From Bidens hawaiensis (Eukaryota > Streptophyta > Magnoliopsida > Asterales > Asteraceae), in NCBI GenBank assembly GCA_021521415.1, contig JAIQDT010000001.1:6696001-6760000 (forward strand): a stretch of DNA of 64,000 nucleotides, in the 5' to 3' direction. The notes under the pieces were generated by a model that worked only from the letters and a program-made list of their open reading frames with translations, searched no databases and was not told the origin of the DNA. The position numbers and the translations under genes were made by a program. Position 1 is the stretch's first letter, and each line of letters begins with the position of its first letter. This document shows, one piece after another, positions 11,658-23,632 of the stretch.

Positions 11658-12624
11658 TAAATTTTTTTAGGGAGATGATATAAATTTTCATGTCTATAAC
11701 TTCGTAAGAAGTTTCAATACAATATTTAAAAGAAAATTGATCCAACCATGGAAAGTGATAGAAAAACTTATTCTGTGTGCCTAACTGGTGAAGTTATTAG
11801 GCATAAAAGACTCTAGAACAGCCATTGTATGTTAGGGTAGCTTTCTATGGTGCGTAAAAGTAGAAGTGATACAAACTAAATCTCCTCGATTTAATGTGGA
11901 GAATCATTCTGAGTTGTACATGTCTCCATATACATCTTTCCGAATGATAGGCAGAAAAGTGATTACCAAGTCATTCACGAGCCCGTGAGTGTTCTGATTC
12001 CCGAGAAGATGGTGTGTCAAGTACCTGCAGTGATCCATATTCGGGACTTGCAGTCGTCTATTATTTGAAGCTGTATAATTATCTTTATTAAAAAAAATGT
12101 TGTTAAGCCTTCTGAAGCTTTTGTTGTTTCAAATATCAATCAAGAGGCATGAAAGAGAACTAGAAGAAGACTCTAAAGATCAATATGTACTTACTGTTTA
12201 ATCAGACACTACGGGTCGAGGTCAACTCGGGGTGACTTGGGGAAACCCAAATACGCTTTGAGAATAGATAGGAGGCATCACATTTTCTCATGTGATGTCC
12301 ATCTAAAGTTTGAGCTTAATTGAACCTAATCCGTATCACAGAAGCGATGAAAACCATATTAAGTTTTATACCTACTTACAACCTGTTTCTTTATGTCATA
12401 ATAACGCTGAACATGGATCTATGTGACAGCCACTTAATTAGTATGATTCCTGTTCGGATCTTTTCTAAAACATGCAGGTTCTCGTCAAGACTGAAATTTG
12501 ATCCCGTTTATTTAATTACTAAAATTTTCATTCCATATTTTGTTTTATGGTTTAAGACTTGGTTACTTGGTTCTTAAAAGCCTGTCGCATTTTGATCAAA
12601 TTTATAAGGTTTGTTTGTAAATTA
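11658..12624 (+). other. Non-coding spacer of element A with two short conserved words
   Basis: No coding potential is convincing here. Two words recur in the same order in the other Sireviruses of the window: GATCCAACC at about 11738-11746 (compare D 39845 and F 58060, opposite strand) and a TGATCC...GGGACTT inverted pair at 12031-12049 (compare D 38723, F 57269, E 63618). Confidence 0.6.
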
Positions 12625-13340
12625 AAATAGGCGAACTTGTGATATGGTAAAGAGGCGAAGTTGACCATGGTTGACCTTAAGCGAAGTTAATGGTAAGCTG
12701 TTGACCAGCGAAGTTGTCAGGGGCGAAGTTAATCTTAACTTCGCCCATGTATTTTCAAATCTATATAAGGGTCAACTTAGTCAAACACTTTACAAATTAT
12801 CAGAAACACAGCGAACTTATACTCACACCCCTAACCCTCGGCGAACTTAATCCTTGAATCGAACCTCATTATTATCTGTTTCTTGTCCGTGTTAAAGGTG
12901 TGTAGGATCGTTTTAACCTGTAATTCATGTTAATGTTGTTAATCAGAAGCCTTGGTGATTCGATTTGTGACAAAGTTTGTGCTAACCTTTAAACAATTGA
13001 TAAACTATCTGTTTTTACGGTGTTCGTAACCCATTTGGTCCTCTAATATCTCGATAGAACTATCCTTTCGTGTTTTGACTCTCAAATACTTCAATTTAAC
13101 CTTGATCGGATCATATTATAACGCCATTTCAGTTACAGGCGAAGTAATGGTTTAGGCGAAGTTGTTCTCAACTTCGCCCTAGGTATAACTTCTCCTGCTC
13201 ATGTTTTTTAATTAATTAGTCTGGTTTGTACACAGGCGAAGTTAGGGTTAAGGCGAAGTTGTACTCAACTTCGCCTGCGGATAACTTCTCCTACACATCA
13301 GATGTTATCATAACTTCGCTTATGGTAACAGGCGAAGTTA
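12625..13340 (+). repeat. Pre-ORF2 array of the AACTTCGCC / GGCGAAGTT motif
   Basis: More than a dozen copies of GGCGAAGTT or its complement lie in mixed orientation upstream of ORF2, many as close inverted pairs able to form hairpins (for example 13138-13176 and 13236-13276). A variant, GCGAACTT, also occurs. This is the third location of the same motif within element A. Confidence 0.85.
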
Positions 13341-13387
13341 TGATTTACTACGTCGATGTTCTAACTTAGACCGTTTGTTGGGCAGAT

Positions 13388-16323
13388 ATGGCTGTTGTGG
13401 CAGGGGCTGGTGGTGCTGGTGGTGACGAAGGTGGTGACAACAACCGACAGTTCTTTCCGGGTCACAATATGTATATCACTTTGGATCCGGATGCTAGTGG
13501 TATCGACGACTATCAGGAGATCATATCCTTCCTCGTTCGCTCACGTATTTTTCACGCCATCACGACTACTCTCCATATTTCTCTACCAAATATTGAGGAC
13601 TTTTGGCGGATGGTAGAATATGACTGTAGAGTTGATCATCCAGTTATGCGCGCTGCAGTAAACAATCAGGTCGTGAAGTTCTCGGCAGATCAAATCAGAC
13701 TCGCCTTGCAGTTCGGGGCTGAAACTACATATGACCCAACGGATTTTCCGGCTCCATTCAGAGATGGTGCGTTTCTACGCATGGGTTATTCGGGTCCATT
13801 GGGTGACACTCAAAGGCGAAAGGGATTTTTATTGGATCAGTGGCGTTTTTTGATACACGTGATGATTGTGTGCATGTCGGGTCGTAAAGCTGGTACAGAC
13901 GGTATGGGAGCAACGATGCAGTCTGCAATGACAACCCTGACTTACAACAAGCCATACAGCTTTAGTCAGATGGTGTTTTATGAAATTGATCGTCAGAGAC
14001 GCGCGGTCGCCTAAAGATTTTTAATGTACCCCAGATTTTTACAGATGATTTTTAATTATGTAGCCCCTACACTGCCTCAACGACGGCCTATTCGTTATGT
14101 TGAGAGTGTAAGTAAGAGAATCTTTGCGCAATGTAGATCGTCAAGTGCACGTAGCAAACCAGAGCTTCGTCCGAGGCACACCGCATTGTTTAGTTATTTG
14201 GTGAATCCTGCTTATATTGCTCCTCTTGGAGATGAATTTCGTGACCCGGCACCGCAATAAGCTGATGTTACTCAACCACCTGTACAACAAGCACTGCCTG
14301 CTGATCCTGTTACGGCTCCGGAAGAACAGGTCGATCTTGAAGCAGCTTTTGGTGGCCAAGGGTTCTTTGACATGGAACAAATTGATCCAGCTGCTGAGGT
14401 TCAAGCTCCAGTAGTTGAGGCTTCTGGTGTGAATGTTTCGATGGTAGCTACGTCTGTAGCGGATTCTGAGAGAACCGATTCTGACTACTCCGCTGATGAT
14501 ATCGGTGAAGCACAACAGATTCTGGTCAGACAAGAAAGAATACATGGAAAGAGAAAGAAAGACTCGGATGACAGTGAATCTGACTTCTATGAGGGGTTAG
14601 ACTAGTTGATACGATGATCGAAGAAGGTCAGAACTGGTGAGGGTTCCGGAGTTGGTGAAAGCTCAAGGGTGGTTCGTTTCTCTCCACCCTCGGTATCTGG
14701 TAGGACCATGGTTCCTGCTTCTATGACTGTAAGAGTACCGATTACCTCCAGTGTTCCCGTGGTGACAACGTCATCATCATTTGGTATTCCACCAACCACG
14801 TTTCAGTTTTCGGCTCCGGAGATAGTTTCCTTGCCACCTCCTACTGTTACTCCATCGGAGGTTGTTGCAAGATTAGTTGAGTCAACGTTGGTTGCTACTG
14901 CGGGGTTATCTGTCACAATACCTCCCGCGGTTACTATTCAGCCTGCTTCTAATACTCAGCCAGTTTGGGAATACCTCCACCTTATGCTCAAGACGTTTCT
15001 CACATGCGTTTTGATTTTGATGCTACCTTGTCTGATTCTGAAAGGATAGCTGCTCTTGAACGGGTAGTTGCTGAACAGTCAAGAATCAATCTAATCCAGA
15101 CTCAAGCTATCCAGCGACTTGTAGCAGAAAATCAGATCCAATCGTCCCTCCTTGTTGAACACGGTAAACTATTTGATGCTCTAAAACAGTTCTTAGCATC
15201 TCAGGGGGAGACGAGCTGCAAGGGCGACGAGTTGAGAACAAAGAAGGGTCAAGATAGAGACGATGATCCCAATGCATCAAAAGGTGTAGGTGGTGAGGTG
15301 CCAAGAACTGAACAAACTCTTGGGACTTCCACATATCAGGGGGAGTCAACTGGTACGACAGGTTGATCAGGTGGTGAAAATGTCGTGGTTGTGGATGAAG
15401 AGGAAATGTTGGGTGATGATGATGTGGGTGATGATGATGTGTTAACTATTGAGGAGATTGAAAAAATAGGAGAACAGATTGTGATTGATAGTGAGATAGA
15501 AGAAGGTGTGATTGTGGATGACAGTGTAGAACATGATATTCCAGACGTTGACAAGGTGAATGTGAGTCAAGATATGGATGTGTCAGATAAGTCTGAGTGG
15601 GAAGAACAGCCGAGATGAAAAGAAGGCTACGCTCAGTGGTTTGTTAAGACAAAGAAGCCAGCGGTTCCAACAATGTTCAAAAAGAGTTACAATATCAAAG
15701 GGTATGCTGAGTCGAAAAAGGGTATTATTTGCTGGCTGTATGATAAGCAGCTAAAGTTATTTGTGATTAAACGCTTTGATGGGATTCAGTATTTTAAGAG
15801 GAAGTTGAGATCGCTCAATACCTTTCCTGAGTGTGAGATGAAGGATTTGGCTAAATTGGGATTGATTAATAGGAGTGATGACAATATGGCTAGAATAATT
15901 GGGAAGATTGTGTGGAAAGAAAGTGTGAAAGAAAAGAAGTTTGAGTTGTTAAAGCCTCAGAAAGGGAAGTTAGTTGAAGATAAGGAAAGAGGAATGAGAG
16001 CTGATGGCAAACCTTGGATGGTGATGAAATATAAGCCGGTTTGGTGTTTGAAAGAAGTGCCGATGAAGACAATGCCCAAGGATGTTTTAAAGAGTCTCAA
16101 GTGGTGGTATATTGATAGCCAAACAGCTGAAGCGGTTATGGAAGATGAAGACGAACAGGAGATTCTGAGAGTGTATGATCCCATGCACTTGGTAAATTTG
16201 TCTCAAGCTGACTTGCAGGTGCTAAACGATAAGAAGATATTCTATATTCCTGCATGGAAAGATGAAGCCAAGAAGTACCAGAGGGTAGTCTCTGTCTGTG
16301 TAAGACAGGGCGTTCATGCTTGA
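13388..16323 (+). pseudogene. Element A ORF2, the extra Sirevirus ORF after pol (decayed)
   Basis: A separate coding region in the position called envelope-like in Sireviruses. The N-terminal domain shows IEDFW near residue 73 and, after a stop, RFLMYPRFLQMIF; these match D and F. A Pro/Ala/Thr-rich middle, a short coiled-coil (about 15040-15180) and an acidic stretch follow. The C-terminal domain (15673-16323) has an IKRFDGIQYF core followed by DLAKLGL. No signal peptide or convincing membrane segment is visible, so an envelope role is not supported here. The gene is one reading frame broken by six in-frame stops (14012, 14258, 14603, 14612, 15364, 15616) and one frameshift near 14960. Every stop could derive from CAA, CAG or CGA by one C to T change. 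Confidence 0.8.
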
Positions 16324-16349
16324 TGACGGGTGACACGAGATATTTGGGA

Positions 16350-16354
16350 TTACG
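16350..16354. repeat. Target-site duplication of element B (left copy)
   Basis: TTACG precedes the left LTR of B and TTACG at 47851-47855 follows the right LTR. The A sequence resumes cleanly after the second copy. Confidence 0.92.
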
Positions 16355-18993
16355 TGTCACACCCTCAAAATCCACTAACGGAGTTTTACCGTCAGAGGGT
16401 GTGAACTAACAGGATCGGAATCATTAGTTATAATCAAACCATAAAACAAAGTTTCAAAACCATGAAAACGTTTACGAGTAATTAAATGCGGAAGCGTAAA
16501 ACCATAGAAAACAATGTTACGTCACGCAGGACGACTTAAAACCCAATGATAATAGTTTAAAATAAGTTTTGCATAATTAAAAATGTTTCAAGCAATGCAT
16601 GTTCCTAAACCGTGCGCCCGCCTCGGCTACCTGAGAATAACATACTAAAAGTGTCAACACAAGGTTGGTGAGTTCACAAGTTATATAAAAATAAAGCGTT
16701 TAGCGTTTGCGTTCAACGTTTTGCGTTAAGCGTTTTGTGTTACAGCGTTTTGCGTTACCAGATAGTGTTATGTCAATTATATATCTATAGGTAGCTAGCC
16801 TATAAAACAAGTATCACTAAGTGTTCGACATCGAAGCTGACTGTTTATCATTTGCCTTGCCACCAGGTCTATCCCGACCATGGTATGTGTTTAGCCAAGA
16901 TTACACCCACTCGACCTCCAGTCGAGTTTAGCGTTGGGTGGGGTTTGTCAAACCCAGTAGTACTACTCAACAATGACTCGCTATTATCCAATATTAAACG
17001 GTTCGATGTGAATGAAGGACTTTAGTTATTGCGTTTGCCACTTAGTCTTTACAAGTGATATATAATCTATATTAACAAAATCTTAAATGCATTTTCGGAG
17101 TATGTTATCTCCCCCAAGTGAAAAGCGTTTAAAAAGTTTAAAAGGGGAAAGTGAAACTCACTGTTTGCGAAGAAATTCTCAAATTAAATCACCAAGATGC
17201 GCGTCACAGAAAAACTCTCTCTAGCGTTCTAAAACAACAAAGAGATTTTTCTAAGTGTCGGAATATTATCGAGTCTCTAAACTCGACACATAATACCTAT
17301 GCACATAACATGTTTCGTGTTTCGTTTGTGAATCGTGTGTGACTTTAACAATGTATTTGTGATACGTTACATGTGTAAGCAATTATATACGTGTCATGTA
17401 TTCATAAAGTACATCACTAGTAATTACTCCCCGTAAGGGCAATTTGGTCAACACATAACAATTAACTAGCAATTGGCAATTTGGTCAACACATAACAATT
17501 AACTAGCAATTATTCCCCATGAGGGCAATTTGGTCAAATCATGACAATCAATTAGCAATTATTCCCCGCAAGGGCATTTTGGTCAAAACATAACAATTAT
17601 ATAGCAAGTATCATGTTTCATGTATTTTCACAACATTCAGCAGCTAGTTTCACCAGGACAGAAATTCTACTTGAAAGATTGTACTATCTCACCGATCATA
17701 GCATCACAATTAATTTACCAAAAATCATCACAGAAGCATATATGTCTTAGGTTTCCAGAACATATTTTATTATATTTTTATTCCACATAGGTTTCTCACA
17801 ATCATCAAATCATTACAGCAAACTCATAACAGTCAAATTCATGCGCAACAGAATGTTATTTGAAATTCCCGTTAAACGAAAAATCCAATAAATGCAAGAC
17901 CACTTGAGTTAGGTTCCTAACTTAATAAGTCAACTTCCAGAAGTGGAACCAACCCAATTGGTCTCGTAGTTCATGAGATATAATATTTACAAAACAACCT
18001 AACAGCAGGTCTAACAACTCAGCTTTGCTCAACGTTTTTGTAAAATCATAAAAGTTAACCTTTACTTGTCCAAAAATTACAAATTTATATCAATAATCTC
18101 AACCAATTTTCATATTTACACCTCGTTACAGTCAATTAAACATCAATAACACAATCTGTCCAGAAACTGTTTGCATCCAAACTCAACATATTAACTATCT
18201 ATGGACCATCATGCATTCATATAACACTCTAGACTCCATAAACACTACCCATGCACATCAATTACACATTACATACATGATTAGGGTTTTTGTTTGAACT
18301 CAAATCAAAGACACAACAATTAACGTGTAACAATATCCATTCTAGTTATCATATCATTATCAAATCAACAACAATCATATTAACTTCATACACACACAAT
18401 CGGCCATCTAGGGTTTTCAATTAACCCATTAAACATCAAAATTAAGTATAAAGGATGCATAGGATAGTCGTTTATACCTTCCTAGCACCTTAATCTTCGA
18501 TCAAAAGTTGAAATTGATGGTTGTATGTGTGTGTATAGGTGACAGCAGCCAAGGAGCCAGGGGGGGGTGGGTTTCCGATCGGGATTTTGGAAGAGAAAGA
18601 AATAATGAGTTAGGGTTTGTATTATTATTATTATTTATAATAATCTATGTTACACTTTGGCCCCTCCACTTCTAAGTATTACTTATCTAGCTTAACTAAC
18701 TTTTTTACATCTTGAGTTAGTGTTTATAACGATGTTATCACACAACACATAAGTCTAACACATAATTATCACATAATTACAGTTTTGACGTTTTTCGTTT
18801 ATTCATCAATCGTTTGCGTCAACTCGTTTGCGTTTCGGTGCAATTACCGAAAGACTACACATGTAGTAAGTGTTAAGCGTCATTTAAACCCTAGTTTAAA
18901 TGTAATGAGGTGTGCGTTATAGATTCAGTGATCTTAAGTTTGAATTGACGGAGTTGAGTTAACGGAGTTAACCTGAAATTGACGATTGTCACA
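16355..18993 (-). repeat. 3' LTR of element B (left copy)
   Basis: Begins TGTCACACCC and ends GATTGTCACA, length 2639. It contains GCGTTTTGCGTT-type microrepeats near 16697-16760. It also has a roughly 50-bp tandem unit built around GGGCAATTTGGTCA (about 17425-17590), with one more partial unit here than in the right LTR. No ORF of note. Confidence 0.92.
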
Positions 18994-19010
18994 TCATTCC
19001 CATGTTAAAG
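18994..19010 (-). other. Polypurine tract of element B
   Basis: Reads AACATGGGAATGA on the - strand immediately before the 3' LTR, where plus-strand DNA synthesis is primed. The interval to the end of pol (19011-19125) is non-coding and carries a repeated TTTCGTCCCGAAA palindrome-like word. Confidence 0.6.
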
Positions 19011-19125
19011 AATTTTCGTCCCGAAAATTTGATTCAAGTCGTGATGAGCGTCTGAAAAAGTAAGAAAAATTTTCAGTTTGTCATATCATCCCCTAGTAGA
19101 AAGAAATTTCGTCCCGAAATTTAAT

Positions 19126-19563
19126 TCATACATCCGGTGATTTCTGACGGTTTGCCAGGTTTCGCGGTTTTCTGTGTTTGGTCAGCCCTTCAAAAAGGTG
19201 AGGATACTTTTTCATCATTTGATCCTCGCGTTCCCACGTTAACTCCGGTCCACGTCTCGAGTTCCAACGAACCTTAACGATTGGAATTTTGTTGTGCTTG
19301 AGCGTTTTGGTTTCCCAATCCAAAACCTCGACTGGTTCCTCAATGAAACGTAACTGTTCATCAACTTGTAGTTCATCCAAAGGGACTACTTGGGTTTCAT
19401 CGGATAAGCATTTCTTCAAATTGGATACGTGGAATACATTGTGTACGCCACTGAGTTCCGTTGGTAGGTCCAGTCGGTACGCCACCAGACCAATGCGCTC
19501 AGTTATCCGGTAAGGACCAACATATCGTGGGTTGAGTTTGTTTCGCTTACCAAAGCGAACCAC
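19126..19563 (-). pseudogene. Element B integrase C-terminus and chromodomain, out of frame with pol
   Basis: About 140 codons. The first half is the gypsy integrase C-terminal module ([15 protein letters not shown], then HNVFHVSNLKKC). The second half is a chromodomain: EEPVEVLDWE, then VKVRWNSRRGPELTWE, a fold that in chromoviruses directs integration to marked chromatin. The aromatic residues of the fold are present. It is displaced from the upstream pol frame by a one-base frameshift near 19560-19570, so it would not be made as part of the polyprotein in this copy. Confidence 0.88.
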
Positions 19564-22500
19564 ACCTTTCCAAGGTGAGATTTAAGTAACACTTGGTCAT
19601 TCACTTGAAATTCGAGAGGCTTTTGGCGCTTGTCGGCGTAACTCTTTTGGCGATCTCGTGCTGCTGCCATGCGATTTCGGATTTGAACAATCTTTTCCGA
19701 AGTTTCGAGTACCAGTTCTGGACAAGTGATTTGGCTGTCACCCACCTCTGCCCAGCAGAGTGGTGAGCGACACTTCCGTCCGTACAGCGCTTCAAACGGC
19801 GCTGCTTTAATACTTGCGTGGTAGCTGTTATTATACGAAAACTCTACCAAAGGTAAGTGAGGTTCCCAACTTTTTCCGAAATCCAATACGCATGCACGCA
19901 ACATATCTTCCAGGGTCTGAATAGTTCGTTCAATTTGCCCATCCGTCTGAGGATGGTATGCTGTGCTCATATCAAGACGGGTGCCTAGTGCGCTTTGCAG
20001 CAACTTCCAAAAGTGCGAAGTGAAACGAGAATCTCGATCAGAAATGATTGAGAAAGGCACTCCGTGTCTAAACACTACTTCCTTCATGTAGACGCGAGTC
20101 AGTCTTTCCATTTTGGCTGATTCCTTAATCGCTAAGAAGTGTGCAGACTTAGTCAACCGGTCAACGATCACCCAGATGGTATCGCATCCCGTCGGTGTCT
20201 TAGGTAAACCCGTGATAAAATCCATTGAGATGTGTTCCCATTTCCACATTGGGAGTTCCGGTTGTCGCAGTAGACCAGATGATTTCTGGTATTCTATCTT
20301 GACTATGGCACAAGTCAAGCATTTGCTCACGTAGGTGGCAATGTCGGCTTTCATGTTCGGCCACCAGTAAAGCGCCTTTAAATCATGATACATTTTGTCT
20401 GAGCCAGGGTGGATAGAATATCGGGACTTGTGTGCTTCGTCCATGACCAGAGTTCTCAACTCTCCGAACCGTGGAACCCAAATCCGGTTCTCAAAATATC
20501 GGACCCCGTCCGATCTGGTTTCAAGTTGCTTGTTCATGCCCCGCATGAGTTCCGATGGAAGATTATCATCTTTCAAAGCTTCGTGTTGCCCCTCGCGAAT
20601 CTGGTCGGGTAAGTTTGCATGAATCGTGAGTTGCAATGCTCGCACTCGTCTGGGTTTATCTGTTTCTTTTCTGCTGAGGGCGTCGGCCACTACATTGTCC
20701 TTGCCAGGGTGATACTTGATTGAACAATCATAATCCTTGAGCAGCTCGACCCAACGACGCTGTCGCATGTTCAGCTCCTTCTGATCGTAGATATGTTGGA
20801 GACTCTTGTGGTCGGTGTAAATGGTAAACTTGGTACCGTACAAATAATGCCTCCATATCTTAAGGGCAAACACCACAGCTCCAAGTTCCAAATCATGGGT
20901 CATGTTGTTCTTCTCGTGAACCCGTAGTTGTCGAGAGGCATAAGCTATAACCTTCTCGAGTTGCATCAGCACACAACCGAGACCTTGTATCGATGCGTCA
21001 CAGTGTACCACAAAATTTTCCGTTCCCTCGGGGAGGGCTAGAATAGGGGCGCTACAAAGTTTGGTTTTCAACAGTTGAAAAGCGGATTCTTGCGCGTCAC
21101 CCCAATTGTACTTAGTGCCTTTGTGAGTCAAAGCGGTGAGGGGTTGAGCAATCTTTGAAAATCCCTCGATGAAACGCCGGTAGTAGCCGGCCAGTCCTAG
21201 GAATTGCCGCACCTCAGTCGGAGTCTTAGGTGCTTCCCAGTTTTTGATGGCCTCTACCTTACCGGGATCGACATGGATACCATTCTCGTTTATCACATGT
21301 CCTAAAAAATGAACCTCGCGAAGCCAAAACTCACATTTCGAGAGTTTAGCATACAGTTGTTCCTTCTTCAATAATTCCAGAATTACCCTTAAGTGTTCTT
21401 CATGGTCAGCTTCGTTCTTGGAGTAGACGAGAATATCATCAATGAAAACAATCACAAACTTGGCGAGGTACGCCTTGCATACTCGATTCATGAGATCCAT
21501 AAATACAGCTGGTGCGTTGGTTAGTCCAAAAGGCATAACCGAAAACTCGTAGTGACCATACCGTGTTCTAAAAGCCGTCTTTGAAATATCTTCTTCGCGC
21601 ACTCTAAGCTGATGGTAACCAGATCGCAGATCGATCTTCGAGTAGTAACTCGATCCTTGAAGCTGGTCAAACAAATCATCAATTCGGGGTAAAGGATAAC
21701 GGTTCTTGACCGTCACCTTGTTCAACTCCCGGTAGTCGATGCACATTCGGAAAGTCCCGTCCTTCTTTCGGACAAATAAGACAGGGGCTCCCCATGGCGA
21801 TGAGCTAGGTCGGATAAAACCCTTATCCAACAAATCTTGCAACTGAGTGGACAACTCCTGAAGCTCCGCCGATGCGAGCGGATACGGGGCTCGTGCTATG
21901 CGTGCTGCACCGGGTGTCAACTCGATTTGGAATTCGACTTGTCGTATTGGAGGGAGTCCAGGCAATTCCTCCGGGAAAACTTCTGGAAAATCTCGCACAA
22001 TCGGTATATCTTCAATTCGCTTCTCCTCCGCGGGTTTCTCAACAATCTGCGCCAAAATTGCCGGATGACCCTTTCGCAGGTACTTCTGCGCCTTCATGAG
22101 GGTAATGACGCTGGTGGTCATGCCGCTTCTCTCACCTCGGACCGAAATGATCTCGCCGGAAGGGGTAGTAATGTGAACTATCTTATCTTGACATATAATC
22201 TCCGCTCGGTTCTCGGATAACCAGTCCATGCCGACCACGACATCGAAACTACTAAGAGTAAAAGGAATAAGGTCGATATCAAAGACATGACCTGACAGTT
22301 TTAACTTACATCCCGCAAGTACATGAGTCGTTACTATAGTCTTACCGTCAGCTAATTCAACAGGAAACTTAGCATCTAACGGAGTTGGAGTTAAGTCTAA
22401 GAGTTGGCTAAAGGCTTTCGACACAAAACTCCTATCAGCTCCAGTGTCAAACAATACAGAAGCAAAACAATCGTTCACAGGGAACTTACCAGTCACCAAG

Positions 22501-22583
22501 TACGGATCATTGCGGGCTTGACCCGACCCAATTACAAAAGCTCTTCCTTTGCCCATTGCTTCCACCACTACTGCCACTTCCAT
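19503..22583 (-). CDS. pol: Element B pol: protease, RT, RNase H, integrase (1026 codons open)
   Basis: Gypsy-order polyprotein. Protease [11 protein letters not shown] lies near residue 46. RT motifs include [17 protein letters not shown] and the catalytic FIDDILVYS. RNase H starts at VVHCDAS. Integrase has the zinc-binding H/H/C/C pattern ending CLTC, then a D,D-35-E core with [10 protein letters not shown] and [11 protein letters not shown]. The frame is open for 1026 codons but is out of frame with gag upstream (overlap 22507-22583) and with the chromodomain downstream, so it is listed as coding sequence of a defective element. The called ATG is probably not the natural start, because the protease is normally continuous with Gag in this group. 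Confidence 0.92.
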   Translation of the reverse strand: MEVAVVVEAMGKGRAFVIGSGQARNDPYLVTGKFPVNDCFASVLFDTGADRSFVSKAFSQLLDLTPTPLDAKFPVELADGKTIVTTHVLAGCKLKLSGHVFDIDLIPFTLSSFDVVVGMDWLSENRAEIICQDKIVHITTPSGEIISVRGERSGMTTSVITLMKAQKYLRKGHPAILAQIVEKPAEEKRIEDIPIVRDFPEVFPEELPGLPPIRQVEFQIELTPGAARIARAPYPLASAELQELSTQLQDLLDKGFIRPSSSPWGAPVLFVRKKDGTFRMCIDYRELNKVTVKNRYPLPRIDDLFDQLQGSSYYSKIDLRSGYHQLRVREEDISKTAFRTRYGHYEFSVMPFGLTNAPAVFMDLMNRVCKAYLAKFVIVFIDDILVYSKNEADHEEHLRVILELLKKEQLYAKLSKCEFWLREVHFLGHVINENGIHVDPGKVEAIKNWEAPKTPTEVRQFLGLAGYYRRFIEGFSKIAQPLTALTHKGTKYNWGDAQESAFQLLKTKLCSAPILALPEGTENFVVHCDASIQGLGCVLMQLEKVIAYASRQLRVHEKNNMTHDLELGAVVFALKIWRHYLYGTKFTIYTDHKSLQHIYDQKELNMRQRRWVELLKDYDCSIKYHPGKDNVVADALSRKETDKPRRVRALQLTIHANLPDQIREGQHEALKDDNLPSELMRGMNKQLETRSDGVRYFENRIWVPRFGELRTLVMDEAHKSRYSIHPGSDKMYHDLKALYWWPNMKADIATYVSKCLTCAIVKIEYQKSSGLLRQPELPMWKWEHISMDFITGLPKTPTGCDTIWVIVDRLTKSAHFLAIKESAKMERLTRVYMKEVVFRHGVPFSIISDRDSRFTSHFWKLLQSALGTRLDMSTAYHPQTDGQIERTIQTLEDMLRACVLDFGKSWEPHLPLVEFSYNNSYHASIKAAPFEALYGRKCRSPLCWAEVGDSQITCPELVLETSEKIVQIRNRMAAARDRQKSYADKRQKPLEFQVNDQVLLKSHLGKVWFALVSETNSTHDMLVLTG

Positions 22584-22718
22584 TACCTCCGTTGTTGTCG
22601 TTCTGTTTCAGCTTGGGACAATCTTTCCTGAAATGACCTTCCTGCCCACATTCGAAACATCCCTTCGTCATCATAGGTGGCTTAGGAGCACCCTTTGCCG
22701 CAAGGTCTCCTCTACGTT
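22507..22718 (-). pseudogene. gag: Element B gag, 3' segment with second zinc knuckle
   Basis: Continuation of the B gag after the C insertion. CFECGQEGHFRKDC is a complete CCHC knuckle for nucleic-acid binding, followed by an Asn/Gly/Ser-rich linker. The frame is the same as that of 30972-31971 once C and one TTC-containing duplication are removed. It runs out of frame just before the protease. Confidence 0.85.
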
Positions 22719-22723
22719 CCTTC
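22719..22723. repeat. Target-site duplication of element C (left copy)
   Basis: CCTTC flanks the left LTR and is repeated at 30972-30976 after the right LTR. Confidence 0.93.
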
Positions 22724-23616
22724 TGTTGGGTTTTATACAAGTTTATCAAAGTCAAGTTAACCATATTTAACTAGAAAACGCAACGGAAGCTTAGATTTTA
22801 AATCTAGTTATGAACATACCATTATGTTAAAATCAAAACCCAATGAACAAGGATCAAAATTACAAGAACAATATGCTCACAAAATGTAAATGTACCTTCT
22901 TCTACCTTTAGAAGAATAAGTAAGATATTGAAGATGATGGTGGATGAATGGCAAGCCTCCAAAGAAGAAGACCTCAAGATAGTGATACCCCAAGCTATTT
23001 GTGACAACACCAATTTGATTGCTAGGATTTATGAACACTTAAACAAGCTCACCAAGCTCTCCCAAAATCCCCTCTTTGGCCGTGAGTTTTGGAGGAGGAA
23101 GAGAGAGAGGATTTTTGATTCAACTCTTGAATTCAAAATGGGGACAAGATCAAAAAAAATGCATGTCTTGTGAATGGTGGAGTATAAAGAGATGGTCCAC
23201 ACAAAAGGACAAAACATTTGGTTGAACCAAAACCACCACCCACATGGGGTGGCCGGTTTTCCCTTTTTTTTTTTTTTTTTTTTTTGTTGTTTTGTTTTAA
23301 CCATTTAAAACATCTCCTTTTATTTTATAAAACTCATTTTTATAAAATGCACATACATTTATGTAATTATTTAACCAATTAAATAATTAATTTATATAAA
23401 CAAATTATCCAGATAATTTATTTAAATCCTCAAGTGTGTTTGTTTAGAAAACCAATTTTCTACACACGTAGTGTTCGGTATTCGTTTAAATGATCAAATC
23501 ATTAAAAGAATACATTTGGTGTCGTCTAGCTTGTTATTGGGTATGACCCGACTTGGATCAAACACAGTTAGCCACATTAGTATAAGTATGTGTCTCGGGC
23601 ATACGTAATTCCAACA
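22724..23616 (-). repeat. 3' LTR of element C (left copy)
   Basis: TGTTGGGTTTT to CGTAATTCCAACA, 893 bp, identical to 30079-30971 on inspection. It contains a 22-base T run (A run in element sense). Open frames inside it are repeated exactly in the other LTR and are not genes. Confidence 0.95.
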
Positions 23617-23632
23617 ATCTCCCACTTGCACG
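23617..23632 (-). other. Polypurine tract of element C
   Basis: Reads GCAAGTGGGAGAT on the - strand next to the 3' LTR. Confidence 0.75.

Noticed and set aside
12320..12577. 85-codon + strand ORF in the A spacer as a host or accessory gene
   Set aside because: Short, AT-rich, hydrophobic by composition, with no counterpart in D, E or F.
13388..16323. Calling ORF2 an envelope glycoprotein
   Set aside because: No signal peptide, transmembrane helix or cysteine-rich ectodomain is seen in A, D, E or F; only the genomic position is envelope-like.
23258..23285. The 22-base T runs as poly-A tails of a LINE or SINE
   Set aside because: The same run is at the same place in both LTRs of C and has no flanking duplication of its own.
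22928..23304. Open frames inside the LTRs of C, repeated exactly at 30283-30659
   Set aside because: Both copies lie in the identical LTRs, so repetition carries no evidence of coding; no protein motif is visible.
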